Part shown: piece by piece, positions 1 through 11,315 of the stretch
Position numbering within the stretch: the first letter of the stretch is position 1
How the letters are laid out: each line of letters begins with the position of its first letter
Notes under the pieces: model-generated
Seen by the model: only the letters and a program-made list of their open reading frames with translations
Told to the model about the DNA's origin: nothing
The model's database searches: none
Assembly (NCBI RefSeq): GCF_001667185.1
Contig: NZ_LZIC01000018.1
Coordinates: 1 to 45,818 of the forward strand
DNA length: 45,818 nucleotides
Source of the DNA: Mycobacterium sp. 852002-50816_SCH5313054-b
GTDB lineage: Bacteria; Actinomycetota; Actinomycetes; Mycobacteriales; Mycobacteriaceae
Reading direction: 5' to 3'
Program-made: the position numbers and the translations under genes

Positions 1-698
1 TCCCGGTCGAACGGGCGGCACGCGCCCACCGGGTCGTCGTTCTTGGTGGACATCACGATGCGCATCTGGGCGAACGCCGCGATCGGGACGGCCTCGATCC
101 TGGTCTCGACGCCGCCGCAGATGGCGATGTCGGCCTCGCCGAACACGATGTTGCGCCACGCCTGAGCGATGCCCTCGGAACCTGACGCGCACGCCGAAAT
201 CGGCGTGATCACACCGGCTTTGGCGTGCCGCTCCAGACCCACGGCCGCGGCTGCGCCGTTGGGCATGTACTTCTGCACGCCCAGCGGCGAGACGGCCCTG
301 AGGCCACGGGTCCGCATGTCGTCGTAGCTGAAGACCATTTCCTCCGACGAACCCATCCCGGTACCGATGGAGACCATCAGCCGGTTGGTGTCGACCTCGG
401 GCGATCCGGCGTTCTCCCACACCCGTCGACCCAGGATGGTCGACATCCGTTGCAGGTAGCCCGTCCGGCGCAGCTCGATGCGCGTCAGCTGACTGTCAAA
501 CTCCTCCAGCAGGTGTCCGCCGATGCGAACCGGGAGGTCGAACTCCTCGACGAACGGGTCGTCGAGGACGCGGATGCCACTTTGGCCGTCCTGCAACAAC
601 TTCCAGGTGTTCTCGGCGTCGGTCGCCAGAGCGGTCGTCATGGCTATCCCGGTGACGACGACATTCGGGAGCGTTTTCCCGGTAACCAGCTCTGTCAT
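1..698 (-). CDS. kasB: 3-oxoacyl-ACP synthase KasB (partial; 3' end outside window)
   Basis: KasB is a beta-ketoacyl-ACP synthase of the FAS-II system. It condenses malonyl-AcpM with long acyl-AcpM chains to extend meromycolic acids to full length. About 232 residues from the ATG at 698 are visible, starting MTELVTGKTLPNVVVTGIA. The nucleophile motif SACASGSEG is present, as is the first part of the thiolase-like fold. The protein is clearly paralogous to KasA, encoded directly upstream with a 35-bp gap. A strong ribosome site (GGAAGGAA, 714-721) precedes the ATG. The second half with the two catalytic histidines lies beyond position 1. Being last of the visible fabD-acpM-kasA-kasB genes separates it from KasA despite their similarity. 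Confidence 0.96.
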   Translation of the reverse strand, partial: MTELVTGKTLPNVVVTGIAMTTALATDAENTWKLLQDGQSGIRVLDDPFVEEFDLPVRIGGHLLEEFDSQLTRIELRRTGYLQRMSTILGRRVWENAGSPEVDTNRLMVSIGTGMGSSEEMVFSYDDMRTRGLRAVSPLGVQKYMPNGAAAAVGLERHAKAGVITPISACASGSEGIAQAWRNIVFGEADIAICGGVETRIEAVPIAAFAQMRIVMSTKNDDPVGACRPFDR

Positions 699-733
699 GG
701 GTCTTGCGAAAGTTCCTTCCGTGCTGTCGGGCT

Positions 734-1984
734 CTAGTAGCGCCCGAATGCGAGCGCCACGTTGTGGCCGCCGAACCCGAACGAGTTGTTGATCGCGTAA
801 CGGTATTCGCCGTAGCGGGGTTCGCCCGCGACCACATCAAGATCGATCTCAGGATCGGGTGTCTCATAGTTGAGGGTGGGCGGTATCACGCCGTCCCGAA
901 GGCTCAATACCGTCAAAACAGATTCCAGCGCACCGACTGCGCCGATGGAGTGGCCCAGCGCCGACTTTGGCGCGTAGACCGCGGCGTGCTCGCAACCGGC
1001 GACCCGGATGGCGTTGGCCTCCGCGGAGTCACCGATCGGCGTCGCCGTCCCGTGCGCGTTGATGTGGTCAATGTCCTTGGCGGACAAGCCCGCCAGCTCC
1101 AGCGACCGCGTCATTGCGCGACCGGCACGCACGCCGTCCGCCGCGGGGGCCACCATGTGGAAGGCGTCCGACGTGATGCCGGCACCCATCAGCCGGGCCA
1201 GCGGCTTGGCGCCGCGGGCCTTGGCGTGCTCCTCGGTCTCGATGACCATCAGCGCCCCGGCCTCGCCGAACACGAAGCCGTCGCGGTCCTTGTCGAACGG
1301 GCGCGAGGCACGCTCGGGCTCGTCGTTGCGGGTCGACATGGCCCGCATCATCGAGAACGCCGCGATGGGCAGCGCCTCGATGGGACCCTCGACGCCGCCG
1401 CACACGGCGACGTCGGCGTCGCCCATGACGATTTGACGCCACGCGTGCGCAATCGCTTCCGAGCCCGACGAACAGGCCGACACCGGGGTCATGACCCCGG
1501 CGCGGGCCCCGAGCTGCAGACCCACCACCGCAGCTGCGCCGTTGGGCATGATCATCTGAACGGCGAGCGGAGACACCTTGCGGGGCCCGCCCTCGTTCAT
1601 CAGGTCATAGCTCTCGATGACCCGTTCGGCGCCACCCAGGCCGGTGCCGACCACGACGGTGAAGCGGTCCGGATCGACCTCGGGATTGCCCGCGGTCTCC
1701 CAAAGCTGACCGCTGAGCAACTTGCTCATCCGCTGCACGTAGGACATGCGGCGCAGGTCGAGCCTGCCCATGTGGTTATCGACGGGCTCCTTGAGGTGTC
1801 CACCGATCTTGACGGGCAGGTCCCACTTGGTGACGAACTCGTCCTCGAGCACGCGGATGCCGCTTTCGCCGGCCAACAAGCCCTTCCACGTGCTCTCGAT
1901 GTCCGGCGCGACCGATGTCGTCGCCGTGACGGCGGTTACCACAACGCTGGGGTAACCGCCGTTAGCAGTGGAAGGCTTGGTCAC
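734..1984 (-). CDS. kasA: 3-oxoacyl-ACP synthase KasA
   Basis: KasA is the essential FAS-II condensing enzyme of mycolic-acid synthesis. It elongates acyl-AcpM with malonyl-AcpM in the cytoplasm. The 416-residue protein matches the family length. The nucleophile Cys171 (SACSSGSE), His311 (NAHGTAT), Lys340 and His345 (KSALGHS) are all in place, and the C-terminal GFGGHN gatekeeper loop is present. The ATG overlaps the acpM stop as ATGA, so translation of acpM and kasA is probably coupled. It lies in the operon fabD-acpM-kasA-kasB. In M. tuberculosis this enzyme is a target of thiolactomycin-type inhibitors. Nothing looks unusual here. Confidence 0.98.
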   Translation of the reverse strand: MTKPSTANGGYPSVVVTAVTATTSVAPDIESTWKGLLAGESGIRVLEDEFVTKWDLPVKIGGHLKEPVDNHMGRLDLRRMSYVQRMSKLLSGQLWETAGNPEVDPDRFTVVVGTGLGGAERVIESYDLMNEGGPRKVSPLAVQMIMPNGAAAVVGLQLGARAGVMTPVSACSSGSEAIAHAWRQIVMGDADVAVCGGVEGPIEALPIAAFSMMRAMSTRNDEPERASRPFDKDRDGFVFGEAGALMVIETEEHAKARGAKPLARLMGAGITSDAFHMVAPAADGVRAGRAMTRSLELAGLSAKDIDHINAHGTATPIGDSAEANAIRVAGCEHAAVYAPKSALGHSIGAVGALESVLTVLSLRDGVIPPTLNYETPDPEIDLDVVAGEPRYGEYRYAINNSFGFGGHNVALAFGRY

Positions 1985-2328
1985 TTGCTGTCCGCTTCCA
2001 GCCTCGCCTTGACGTTGGCAACCGCGTCGGGGTTCTCAGTCTCCAGCTTGGCGCGCAGCGCCTCGGCGGCCTCGGGGTTCTCTTCCTCGAGCTTCTGGAT
2101 GTACGAGACGACGTCACCGACGGTGCGCAGACCGGCGAGGTCCTCGTCGGGGATCTTGACGCCGTACTTGTCCTCGGTCTGCACGGCGATCTCCACCATC
2201 GACAGCGAGTCGATGTCCAGGTCGTCGACGAACGACTTCTCCGGGGTGACCTCGGAGGGCTCGATACCGGTCACCTCTTCGATGATCTCGGCGATACCGG
2301 CGATGATTTCTTCCTGACTGACGGCCAC
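1981..2328 (-). CDS. acpM: meromycolate extension acyl carrier protein AcpM
   Basis: AcpM carries growing meromycolate chains on a phosphopantetheine arm and shuttles them between FAS-II enzymes. The 115-residue acidic protein has the prosthetic-group motif DIDSLSMVE, with Ser41 as attachment site. It also has the long C-terminal extension (about residues 80-115, rich in Glu and Ala) that sets mycobacterial AcpM apart from ordinary 80-residue carrier proteins. It lies 79 bp downstream of fabD and overlaps kasA by 4 bp. The ATG at 2328 follows GAAGGG at 2337-2342. Confidence 0.97.
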   Translation of the reverse strand: MAVSQEEIIAGIAEIIEEVTGIEPSEVTPEKSFVDDLDIDSLSMVEIAVQTEDKYGVKIPDEDLAGLRTVGDVVSYIQKLEEENPEAAEALRAKLETENPDAVANVKARLEADSK

Positions 2329-2407
2329 GGTCTATCCCTTCGTAATATGTTGTGTGCAAATCGGATTGACGTTTGCAATTGTTATTGTCCTGGCACGAGC
2401 CGGCGGT

Positions 2408-3316
2408 TTAGAGGTTTGCCAACTCGTCCAGATCTGCGGGTGACTTGACGGCACGCGTCGTAACCCCCCGAAGTTCGCGCTTGGCGATGCCGGTGAGCGT
2501 CCCCGCCGGAGGGAACTCCACGATCGCCGTCACGTTGTGTTCACGCAGCGTCTCGGTGCACAGGTCCCAGCGCACCGGCTGGGTCAGCTGAGCGACCAGG
2601 GTGTCCATCGCGGCCGCGGCCGAGGCGACGGGCTTGCCGTCGCGGTTGGACAGCAGCGTGGCGGTGGGCTCGGAGGTCACCACGGCGGCCGCCGCCGCGG
2701 CGTAGCCGTCCAGAGCGGGAGCCATGTATTTGGTGTGGAACGCACCGGCCACGCCGAGCGCCCGCACCCGCGCCTTGGCCGGCGGGTCTTCGGCGAGCTT
2801 TTCCAGCGACGACAGCGGGCCCGCGGCCACGATCTGGCCCGGCGCGTTGCGGTTGGCGGGGAACAGCTCGAGATCCTCGAGGCGGCTCAGCACTTCGGCC
2901 TCGTCACCGCCGAGCACCGCGGACATGCCGGTCGGCTCGAGCGCGCAGGCCTTGGCCATTTCGGCGCCACGGGTGGCGGCCAACGCGACGGCGTCATCGG
3001 CGGCCAGCACGCCGGCGATCGCGTAGGCCGCGATCTCCCCGACGGAGTGCCCCGCGACAACAAGGTCGCCGCCGGCGAGCAGGCCACGCTTGGTCAGCTC
3101 CTGGTGCGCGAGCAGCGTGTTTGCGACGACCAGCGGCTGCGTCACCGCGGTGTCGGTGATTTCCTCGGTCGACGCGGTGGTGCCCAGCCGCACCAGGTCC
3201 AGGCCACTGGCCTTCGACCACAGCGCGAGCTGGTCGGCGGCGCCTGGCAGCTCCAGCCATGGCGACAGCATCCCCTCCGTCTGCGACCCTTGTCCGGGCG
3301 CAAGTAATGCGATCAC
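2408..3316 (-). CDS. fabD: malonyl CoA-acyl carrier protein transacylase FabD
   Basis: FabD moves malonyl groups from CoA to AcpM and so supplies the extender unit for KasA and KasB. The 302-residue product has the acyltransferase signature GHSVGE with nucleophile Ser91, the N-terminal GQGSQ motif, and His193 in AFHTKYM as the catalytic base. The start is GTG at 3316. It is the first gene of the visible FAS-II operon and follows mabR after 137 bp. That gap contains a strong inverted repeat (see 3383-3403), so the operon promoter and its control probably lie there. Confidence 0.97.
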   Translation of the reverse strand: MIALLAPGQGSQTEGMLSPWLELPGAADQLALWSKASGLDLVRLGTTASTEEITDTAVTQPLVVANTLLAHQELTKRGLLAGGDLVVAGHSVGEIAAYAIAGVLAADDAVALAATRGAEMAKACALEPTGMSAVLGGDEAEVLSRLEDLELFPANRNAPGQIVAAGPLSSLEKLAEDPPAKARVRALGVAGAFHTKYMAPALDGYAAAAAAVVTSEPTATLLSNRDGKPVASAAAAMDTLVAQLTQPVRWDLCTETLREHNVTAIVEFPPAGTLTGIAKRELRGVTTRAVKSPADLDELANL

Positions 3317-3382
3317 GTGTCTAAGAGAACACTGTGGAAACGGTTTTGGCGGGTGTAACAGATTATGAACCTCGTCTTAGGT

Positions 3383-3403
3383 TTTTGTATACACCATACA
3401 AAA
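3383..3403. promoter_or_regulatory. inverted repeat, candidate MabR operator of the FAS-II operon
   Basis: TTTTGTAT, 5 nt (ACACC), ATACAAAA is a perfect 8-bp inverted repeat, AT-rich within a GC-rich genome. It sits 67 bp upstream of the fabD GTG in the short gap after mabR. MabR homologues are known to bind the promoter region ahead of fabD and control FAS-II genes. That this palindrome is the bound site is inference from position and symmetry. Confidence 0.7.
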
Positions 3404-3453
3404 CCGCTCCGTAAGCTATGTTTTTGATACCGCCCCGCGATCTGTTGGCTAAA

Positions 3454-4785
3454 TCACTGCCGCTCGGAATAGCCCGTGGTACCGCTCCTGACCGGCAGGG
3501 GAACCGGCGGCAAGGTGGTGGCGGCAACGCCGGACGCGGCCGCCGGGTAGTTGAGCTGGCCGACCGTCGAGGCCACACGCAGCACGTATGCGTCGCGCGG
3601 CTGGGTGGGATCGCGCCCGGTGAAGTCGGTGACGCGCTTGAGCCGGTAGCGCACCGTGTTTGGATGAACGAACAACTTTCTGGCGCAAGCCTCAATTGCG
3701 CCGCCGCAATCTAAGTAAGCGTCAAGAGTTTCGATCAGCGTCGGCCCGGCGTCGGCCAGCGGCCCCATCACGTCGGTGTGCAGCGCCACGATCGCCGACG
3801 CGTCACCCATCAGGGCCCGTTCGGGCAGCAGCTCCCGGGCCAGCACGGGCCGCGGCGCACCGCGCCAGCCGGCGACGGCGTTCATCCCGGAGATCGCCTC
3901 GCTGGCGCTGTGGTAGGCCGCGGTCAGCATGGGCGCCGTGGGCCCGATGACCACCGGGCCGTCGGAAAACGCGTTCAGCAGGTCACCCAGGAATTTATCG
4001 GTCAGTGACAAATGGCCGGACACGATCGCCACCAGCCAGGTGCCGTGCACGTCGGTGAGCGCCGCCCGGCCGTGGCGCGCGGCGATGTCGCGGACTTCCT
4101 GGCTGGCCCGCTGGCTGCCGGCCTCGCCGTCCGGCTCGTCCCGCCCGGGCCCCGGGATCCCGACCACGACCGTCGCGGGCGCGGTGGTGTCCCAGTTCAG
4201 CGCCGCGGCGCGGGACAGCAGCTCCGGGCCGGTGTCGCCGCGCACCACCGCGTCGACGACGCTGGCCTCCATCCGGCTGTCCCAGGTGCCGCGCGCCTCG
4301 GCGGCCTCCGCGTAGGACGAGGCGGCGGTGAACGCCAGGTCGCGGCTGTACTTCAGGACGCCGACCGTCAGGGCGGTCAGCTGCTCCTCGGAGCGGGCCA
4401 CCAGCGGCAGCACCTCCTCGAAGAACTCCATCGTCACGCGCACCATGTCCACGCTGTGCCGCAGCGCGATCCGGCGGGCCAGGTCCTGGGGCACCAGCTC
4501 GAAGGCCCGCGCGGTGTAGCTGACGTTGCTGTGCGGGTCCTGCATCCACTCGACGAAGTTGTTGATCGCGGTCTGCACCACCAGCGCCACGCTGGCCCGC
4601 TGGGAGGCTTCCAGGTCGGCGAAGAACGGCAGCCGGTCCTGCATGACCGCGACGGCTTCGGTGGCCAGCCGCCCGGAGTACTGCTTCAGCCGGCGCAGCA
4701 CCGACTCCGGCACGTGGTCCAGCAGTTCCAGCGGCGACCTGGGTCGGGCCGACGCGAAGGGACCGGCGAAGGCGTTGTCGCTCAC
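3454..4785 (-). CDS. mabR: PucR-type transcriptional regulator of mycolic acid biosynthesis, MabR
   Basis: This is the homologue of Rv2242 (MabR), which regulates the FAS-II operon beside it. The 443-residue protein has a long sensor-like region containing a degenerate GGDEF-type middle part (about residues 160-300). It ends in a PucR-family helix-turn-helix: the stretch around LDCGGAIEACARKLFVHPNT and NTVRYRLKRV (about residues 355-390) is characteristic. Translation starts at GTG 4785; MSDNAFAG begins the protein. The gene lies between aceE (82-bp gap) and fabD on the same strand. No membrane segment is evident, so it should be a cytoplasmic DNA-binding protein. The ligand may be an acyl-CoA or acyl-ACP, as reported for homologues, but cannot be read from sequence. 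Confidence 0.92.
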   Translation of the reverse strand: MSDNAFAGPFASARPRSPLELLDHVPESVLRRLKQYSGRLATEAVAVMQDRLPFFADLEASQRASVALVVQTAINNFVEWMQDPHSNVSYTARAFELVPQDLARRIALRHSVDMVRVTMEFFEEVLPLVARSEEQLTALTVGVLKYSRDLAFTAASSYAEAAEARGTWDSRMEASVVDAVVRGDTGPELLSRAAALNWDTTAPATVVVGIPGPGRDEPDGEAGSQRASQEVRDIAARHGRAALTDVHGTWLVAIVSGHLSLTDKFLGDLLNAFSDGPVVIGPTAPMLTAAYHSASEAISGMNAVAGWRGAPRPVLARELLPERALMGDASAIVALHTDVMGPLADAGPTLIETLDAYLDCGGAIEACARKLFVHPNTVRYRLKRVTDFTGRDPTQPRDAYVLRVASTVGQLNYPAAASGVAATTLPPVPLPVRSGTTGYSERQ

Positions 4786-4867
4786 GCCCTAAAACCTACG
4801 CCAGAATTTGGAACTTTTCGCCAAGGCGGCGGGGGTGTTTGGCCGGCGCGTGCGCCGGCAGGCGGTC

Positions 4868-7657
<2,790 letters not shown>

Positions 7658-7761
7658 CTTCCGCTCCTGTAATCGGTTGCGTCTTGTCCTCCTATCGTGC
7701 CGCACCGGCGTTTCGGGCGGGTAGCCGCGCCCGCAATCGGGACCCGGTAACGTCAGCAACC

Positions 7762-8352
7762 GTGCTCATCGGATGGCGTGCCGTCCCTCCCGTGCACGTG
7801 GGGGATTTCCCGAGGCGGGGCGCGCTGGCGCTCGGCTGTGTCGCGGTGCTGGTCATGGGGATCGTCGGGTGTACCAGCGTCACCAACGGCACGGCCACGC
7901 CCGATACCAACGTCGCCCCGGCCTACCGGCAATCGGTGTCCGCGTCGGTGTCGGCCTCCTCGGCGACGTCGCGTGTCAAGGAATCACAGCGGCAGCAGTC
8001 GCTGACGACCAGGGCCGTGCGCACGTCGTGCGACACGCTGGCCACGTCGGCCAAGGACGCGATCGACAAGGTGAACGCCTACGTCGCGGCGTTCAACGGG
8101 GGCCGCAGCACCGGCCCGGCCGAGGGCCCGGCGATCGGCGCCCTGAACGACAGCGCCACCACGGTGTCCAACAGCTTCAACGATGCGCTGTCGCAGCAGC
8201 TGAAGGACGCGTTCAACGCCTATGTCGACGCGGCGCGCGGGGTGGCCAACGCGATCGGCACGCACGCGTCGATCGGGGAATTCAACAGGCGGGTCGACCA
8301 GCTCAACGACACCAAGACGAAGGCGCTGAAACTCTGCCTGGCATCCTTCTGA
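7762..8352 (+). CDS. putative lipoprotein, Rv2240c-like
   Basis: This is a secreted, probably lipid-anchored protein of unknown function. After a short basic segment (PRRG) comes a hydrophobic run [13 protein letters not shown] and the lipobox-like IVGC, so signal peptidase II cleavage and acylation of that cysteine are likely. The mature part is Ser/Thr-rich at first ([11 protein letters not shown]) and then alpha-helical, with two further cysteines (SCDTL and LCLASF) that could form a disulfide. It is divergent from aceE with about 100 bp between them. GTG 7762 is used (196 residues); GTG 7792 would also keep the signal peptide. It corresponds by position to Rv2240c. No enzymatic motif is visible. 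Confidence 0.75.
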   Translation: MLIGWRAVPPVHVGDFPRRGALALGCVAVLVMGIVGCTSVTNGTATPDTNVAPAYRQSVSASVSASSATSRVKESQRQQSLTTRAVRTSCDTLATSAKDAIDKVNAYVAAFNGGRSTGPAEGPAIGALNDSATTVSNSFNDALSQQLKDAFNAYVDAARGVANAIGTHASIGEFNRRVDQLNDTKTKALKLCLASF

Positions 8353-8445
8353 GGCAGCTGATGAGGCACGGGTACGGCCCGCGTTCTGGCTGTGCGACGA
8401 TAATCCCCATCGCACGGTGCGCGGACGTTATAAGGAGGGTCCACG

Positions 8446-8868
8446 GTGGTCGCGGCGGATGACGCCTCGAGCTTCGCTCGCAAACTGGGCATCCAACGGG
8501 ACCAAGTCGTGCAGGAGTGGGGCTGGGACGAGGACTCCAACGACGACATCCGGGCCGCGGTCGAGGAAGCCTGCGGCAGCGAGTTGCTCGACGAGGACAG
8601 CGACGAGGTCATCGACGTCGTGCTGCTGTGGTGGCGCGACGGCGACGGCGACCTGGTGGACACCCTGATGGACGCGATCGGGCCGCTGGCCGAGGACGGC
8701 GTGATCTGGGTCCTGACGCCCAAGACCGGCAGGCCCGGCCACGTGCTGCCCGCGGAGATCGCCGAGGCGGCCCCCACCGCCGGCCTGATGCCGACCTCGT
8801 CGGTAAACCTCGGCGACTGGAGTGCCAGCCAGCTGGTGCAGCCCAAGTCGCGGACCGGGAAGCGTTGA
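8446..8868 (+). CDS. DUF3052 family protein (Rv2239c-like)
   Basis: This is a small acidic cytoplasmic protein of the actinobacterial DUF3052 family, function unknown. The 140 residues have many Asp and Glu (GWDEDSNDDIRAAVEE, DEDSDEVIDVVLLWWRDGDG) and a conserved core GVIWVLTPKTGRPG. GTG 8446 is preceded by AAGGAGGG at 8432-8439, an excellent ribosome site. Its TGA overlaps the ahpE ATG (TGATG), so the two are translationally coupled. By genomic context it may take part in peroxide defence, but that is guesswork. Confidence 0.85.
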   Translation: MVAADDASSFARKLGIQRDQVVQEWGWDEDSNDDIRAAVEEACGSELLDEDSDEVIDVVLLWWRDGDGDLVDTLMDAIGPLAEDGVIWVLTPKTGRPGHVLPAEIAEAAPTAGLMPTSSVNLGDWSASQLVQPKSRTGKR

Positions 8869-9329
8869 TGCTGCCCGTCGGCACCACCGCCCCCGACTTC
8901 ACCTTGCGCGACCAGAATCAGCAGCCCGTCACCCTGAGCTCGTTTCGCGGCGCCAAGAACGTCCTGCTGGTGTTCTTCCCGCTGGCGTTCACCGGGATCT
9001 GCCAGGGCGAGCTGGATCAGCTGCGCGATCACCTGCCGCAGTTCGAGAACGACGACAGCGTGGCGATGGCGATCTCGGTGGGCCCGCCGCCCACGCACAA
9101 GATCTGGTCGCTCGAGAGCGGGTTCATGTTCCCGGTGCTGTCGGATTTCTGGCCGCACGGCGAGGTCAGCCAGGCCTACGGCGTGTTCAACGCCGACGCC
9201 GGCTACCCCAATCGCGGTACCTTCGTCATCGACCGATCCGGGATAATTCGTTTCGCCGAGATGAAGCAGCCCGGCGAGTCCCGCGACCAGCGGCTCTGGC
9301 TCGGCGCGCTGGCGGCTTTGCAGGCCTGA
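8868..9329 (+). CDS. ahpE: one-Cys peroxiredoxin AhpE
   Basis: AhpE reduces peroxides and peroxynitrite in the cytoplasm. The 153 residues are exactly the family length. The peroxidatic Cys45 sits in PLAFTGICQGEL, and no second resolving cysteine is present, as expected for the one-Cys type. The thioredoxin-fold start PDFTLRDQNQQPVTLSSF and the GYPNRGTFVID segment are typical. The open frame extends upstream through the DUF3052 gene, but ATG 8868 gives the known N-terminus MLPVGTTAPDF and the coupled TGATG junction. Reduction in homologues uses mycothiol/mycoredoxin-1 or a thioredoxin-type partner. Confidence 0.96.
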   Translation: MLPVGTTAPDFTLRDQNQQPVTLSSFRGAKNVLLVFFPLAFTGICQGELDQLRDHLPQFENDDSVAMAISVGPPPTHKIWSLESGFMFPVLSDFWPHGEVSQAYGVFNADAGYPNRGTFVIDRSGIIRFAEMKQPGESRDQRLWLGALAALQA

Positions 9330-9384
9330 TGTTTGGGCGGTCGGCCCGTCGGCGTGTAGCCTGCGGCGGACCCCCGTCTTTCAA

Positions 9385-9456
9385 GGGCGCGTAGCTCAGT
9401 GGTAGAGCTCTGGTTTTACACACCAGCGGTCGGCGGTTCGATACCGTCCGCGCCCA
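9385..9456 (+). tRNA. tRNA-Val (anticodon UAC)
   Basis: This is a full cloverleaf of 72 nt. The acceptor GGGCGCG (9385-9391) pairs with CGCGCCC (9449-9455). The D stem is GCTC/GAGC and the anticodon stem CTGGT/ACCAG. The anticodon loop TTTACAC has anticodon TAC at 9417-9419. The T stem GGCGG/CCGTC carries a TTCGATA loop and one G-U pair. The discriminator base is A, and CCA is not encoded. It lies 55 bp after ahpE on the same strand. Confidence 0.97.
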
Positions 9457-9470
9457 CTCAGAGGTAAGGC

Positions 9471-9920
9471 CTAGGGGCGTCGCGCCTTTGACACGGCGAT
9501 CCAGGCCATGATCACGCCCGCGACCAAGAGACCGACGGCCGCCCCGGACACATACACGCCAATTCCGGCTGATACGGACAGCGATTTCAAGCCGAGAAGG
9601 ACAGCGCTCGAGCCGAATGCCTCAACGGAGGTAAGGACGGTCAGCGTGATAAGTGACAACGGCCGCGGGCGCGGTGTTGTGAATGTTGCCCAGACCAAAC
9701 CAATGCCGACGGCGGTCATCAACAAATTCCCCAATTGATGGCCGACGGTAAAGTGCGCCGCACCGGAGGCCCTCGCGGGTAGGAAGCCTGCGATCAGGAA
9801 GACGGCAAATCCGGCGAAGAGCAACCATGCGGCAGCCGGGAATTTCGCGGGGCTGACGGTAAATGCCGGCACCGCCGTCCCCGACTTTTGACCGGCCGGG
9901 GTCGCCTGGCCGGGTCGCAT
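9471..9920 (-). CDS. small four-helix membrane protein, possibly N-terminally broken
   Basis: The 149 residues from ATG 9920 give a short polar N-terminus and four hydrophobic segments: AAAWLLFAGFAVFLIAGFLP, LLMTAVGIGLVWATF, ITLTVLTSVEAFGSSAVLL and AAVGLLVAGVIMAWIAV. I do not recognise a function. In the same frame directly upstream lies GWWQASDGNWYPAD, a motif found at the N-terminus of many actinobacterial membrane proteins. No ATG, GTG or TTG precedes it before the in-frame stop. An ATG at 9976 exists one base out of frame. So either translation really starts at 9920 and the motif is untranslated, or a 1-nt indel has cut the gene. It is convergent with the tRNA. Confidence 0.6.
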   Translation of the reverse strand: MRPGQATPAGQKSGTAVPAFTVSPAKFPAAAWLLFAGFAVFLIAGFLPARASGAAHFTVGHQLGNLLMTAVGIGLVWATFTTPRPRPLSLITLTVLTSVEAFGSSAVLLGLKSLSVSAGIGVYVSGAAVGLLVAGVIMAWIAVSKARRP

Positions 9921-10097
9921 GTCCGCTGGATACCAGTTGCCATCCGAAGCCTGCCACCATCCCGGTCCCTGCGCATTCCTGGTTATCTTGACAATGCTGC
10001 AACGGGGGCCTTGGCGGATTCTTGAAGGCGCGCCGAGTTGTCGCGTTGCGCGCGGCGGCTATTTGTCGCGCAAACCCGGTGTGGCAACCTCAGGGGC

Positions 10098-11231
10098 GTG
10101 AACGAGCAACCCGTGGAGCCGTTTCGCATCGACGTCGTCGACGACGTCCTGGAAGATCTGCGCTCGCGCCTGCAGCGCACGCGTTGGCCCGAGGCCGAAT
10201 GCGTCGACGACTGGAGCCAGGGCATCCCGCTGGGTTACACCCGCGAGCTGGCCGACTACTGGGCCGGCGAATATGACTGGCGATCGCGTGAGGCCGCGCT
10301 CAACCGCTTCGATCAGTTCACCACCGACATCGACGGGCTCGACATTCACTTCATCCACCAGCGCTCGCCGCACGACGACGCCTTCCCACTGGTGATCACC
10401 CACGGTTGGCCGGGCTCAATCGTGGAGTTCCACAAGGTGATTGAGCCGCTGACCAAGCCGTCGTCCGGGCGCGCCGAGGACGCCTTTCACGTCGTGTGCC
10501 CGTCCCTTCCGGGGTACGGCTTCTCCGGCAAACCTACCCGCACCGGATGGGGCGTCGAAAAGATCGCCGACGCGTGGGACACGCTGATGCTGCGCCTCGG
10601 CTACGAGCGCTACGGCGCGCAGGGCGGCGACTGGGGCGCCGCCGTCACCACGCAGATGGGGCGAAACGGCGGCCACTGCGCGGCCATTCACCTGAACATG
10701 CCGATCGGGCGGCCCACCAAGGAGTCGCTGGCCAACCCCACCCCCGAGGAGCAGCGCGCGCTGGCCGCGATGGCCGAGCACCGCAAGTGGGGCACCGGCT
10801 ATTCCAAGCAGCAGTCCACCCGGCCGCAAACGCTGGGCTACGGGCTGGTCGATTCGCCGGTGGGGCAGCTGGCGTGGATCGTGGAGAAGTTCTGGGCGTG
10901 GGCCGATTGCGACGGGCACCCCGAGAACGTGTTCAGCCGCGACGAGTTGCTGGACAACTTGATGGTGTACTGGGTCACCGCCACCGGCGCGTCGTCGGCC
11001 CGGCTGTACTGGGAAAGCTTCCGGGTCTTTGGTCAGATGGACCGGGTCGAATTGCCTACCGGCGTCAGCGCTTTCCCAGGCGAGCTGCTGAAGGCGCCGC
11101 GAAGCTGGTGCGAGCCGGTGTACAACATCACGCACTGGACGGACTTGCCGCGCGGCGGCCACTTCGCCGCGTTCGAGCAACCGGAGCTGTTCGTCGACGA
11201 CGTCCGCGCGTTCTTCGCGACGATGCGCTGA
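10098..11231 (+). CDS. epoxide hydrolase, alpha/beta-hydrolase fold with EHN domain
   Basis: This predicted epoxide hydrolase of the soluble/microsomal type opens epoxides to diols. Residues about 1-110 form the N-terminal epoxide hydrolase (EHN) domain (FRIDVVDDVLEDLRSRLQRT, then WSQGIPLGYTRELADYW). The core has the oxyanion motif HGWPGS, the nucleophile aspartate in GAQGGDWGAAV, lid tyrosines, and the final histidine in GGHFAAFEQPE, so the triad looks complete. GTG 10098 (MNEQPVEPFRI) is the best start; upstream in-frame codons lack family similarity. The product is 377 residues with no signal peptide. Several mycobacterial homologues act on lipid or host epoxides; the substrate here is unknown. 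Confidence 0.88.
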   Translation: MNEQPVEPFRIDVVDDVLEDLRSRLQRTRWPEAECVDDWSQGIPLGYTRELADYWAGEYDWRSREAALNRFDQFTTDIDGLDIHFIHQRSPHDDAFPLVITHGWPGSIVEFHKVIEPLTKPSSGRAEDAFHVVCPSLPGYGFSGKPTRTGWGVEKIADAWDTLMLRLGYERYGAQGGDWGAAVTTQMGRNGGHCAAIHLNMPIGRPTKESLANPTPEEQRALAAMAEHRKWGTGYSKQQSTRPQTLGYGLVDSPVGQLAWIVEKFWAWADCDGHPENVFSRDELLDNLMVYWVTATGASSARLYWESFRVFGQMDRVELPTGVSAFPGELLKAPRSWCEPVYNITHWTDLPRGGHFAAFEQPELFVDDVRAFFATMR

Positions 11232-11239
11232 AATACGCT

Positions 11240-11301
11240 CGCCGAGCGTGAATCTCACGACGCGACACGCCGCGTGGGCGTCGCCGGTTTCACGCTCGGC
11301 G
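11240..11301. repeat. palindromic intergenic element (13-bp perfect inverted repeat)
   Basis: CGCCGAGCGTGAA (11240-11252) is repeated in perfect inverted form as TTCACGCTCGGCG (11289-11301). An inner inverted pair CGACGC/GCGTCG would give a long hairpin. It sits between the converging ends of the epoxide hydrolase and the DUF2236 gene, so it may act as a bidirectional terminator. Its arm GCCGAGCGTG also begins the hairpin repeats at 42513 and 43434, which suggests one interspersed family. Confidence 0.8.
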
Positions 11302-11315
11302 GTGGGGGTTACGCG

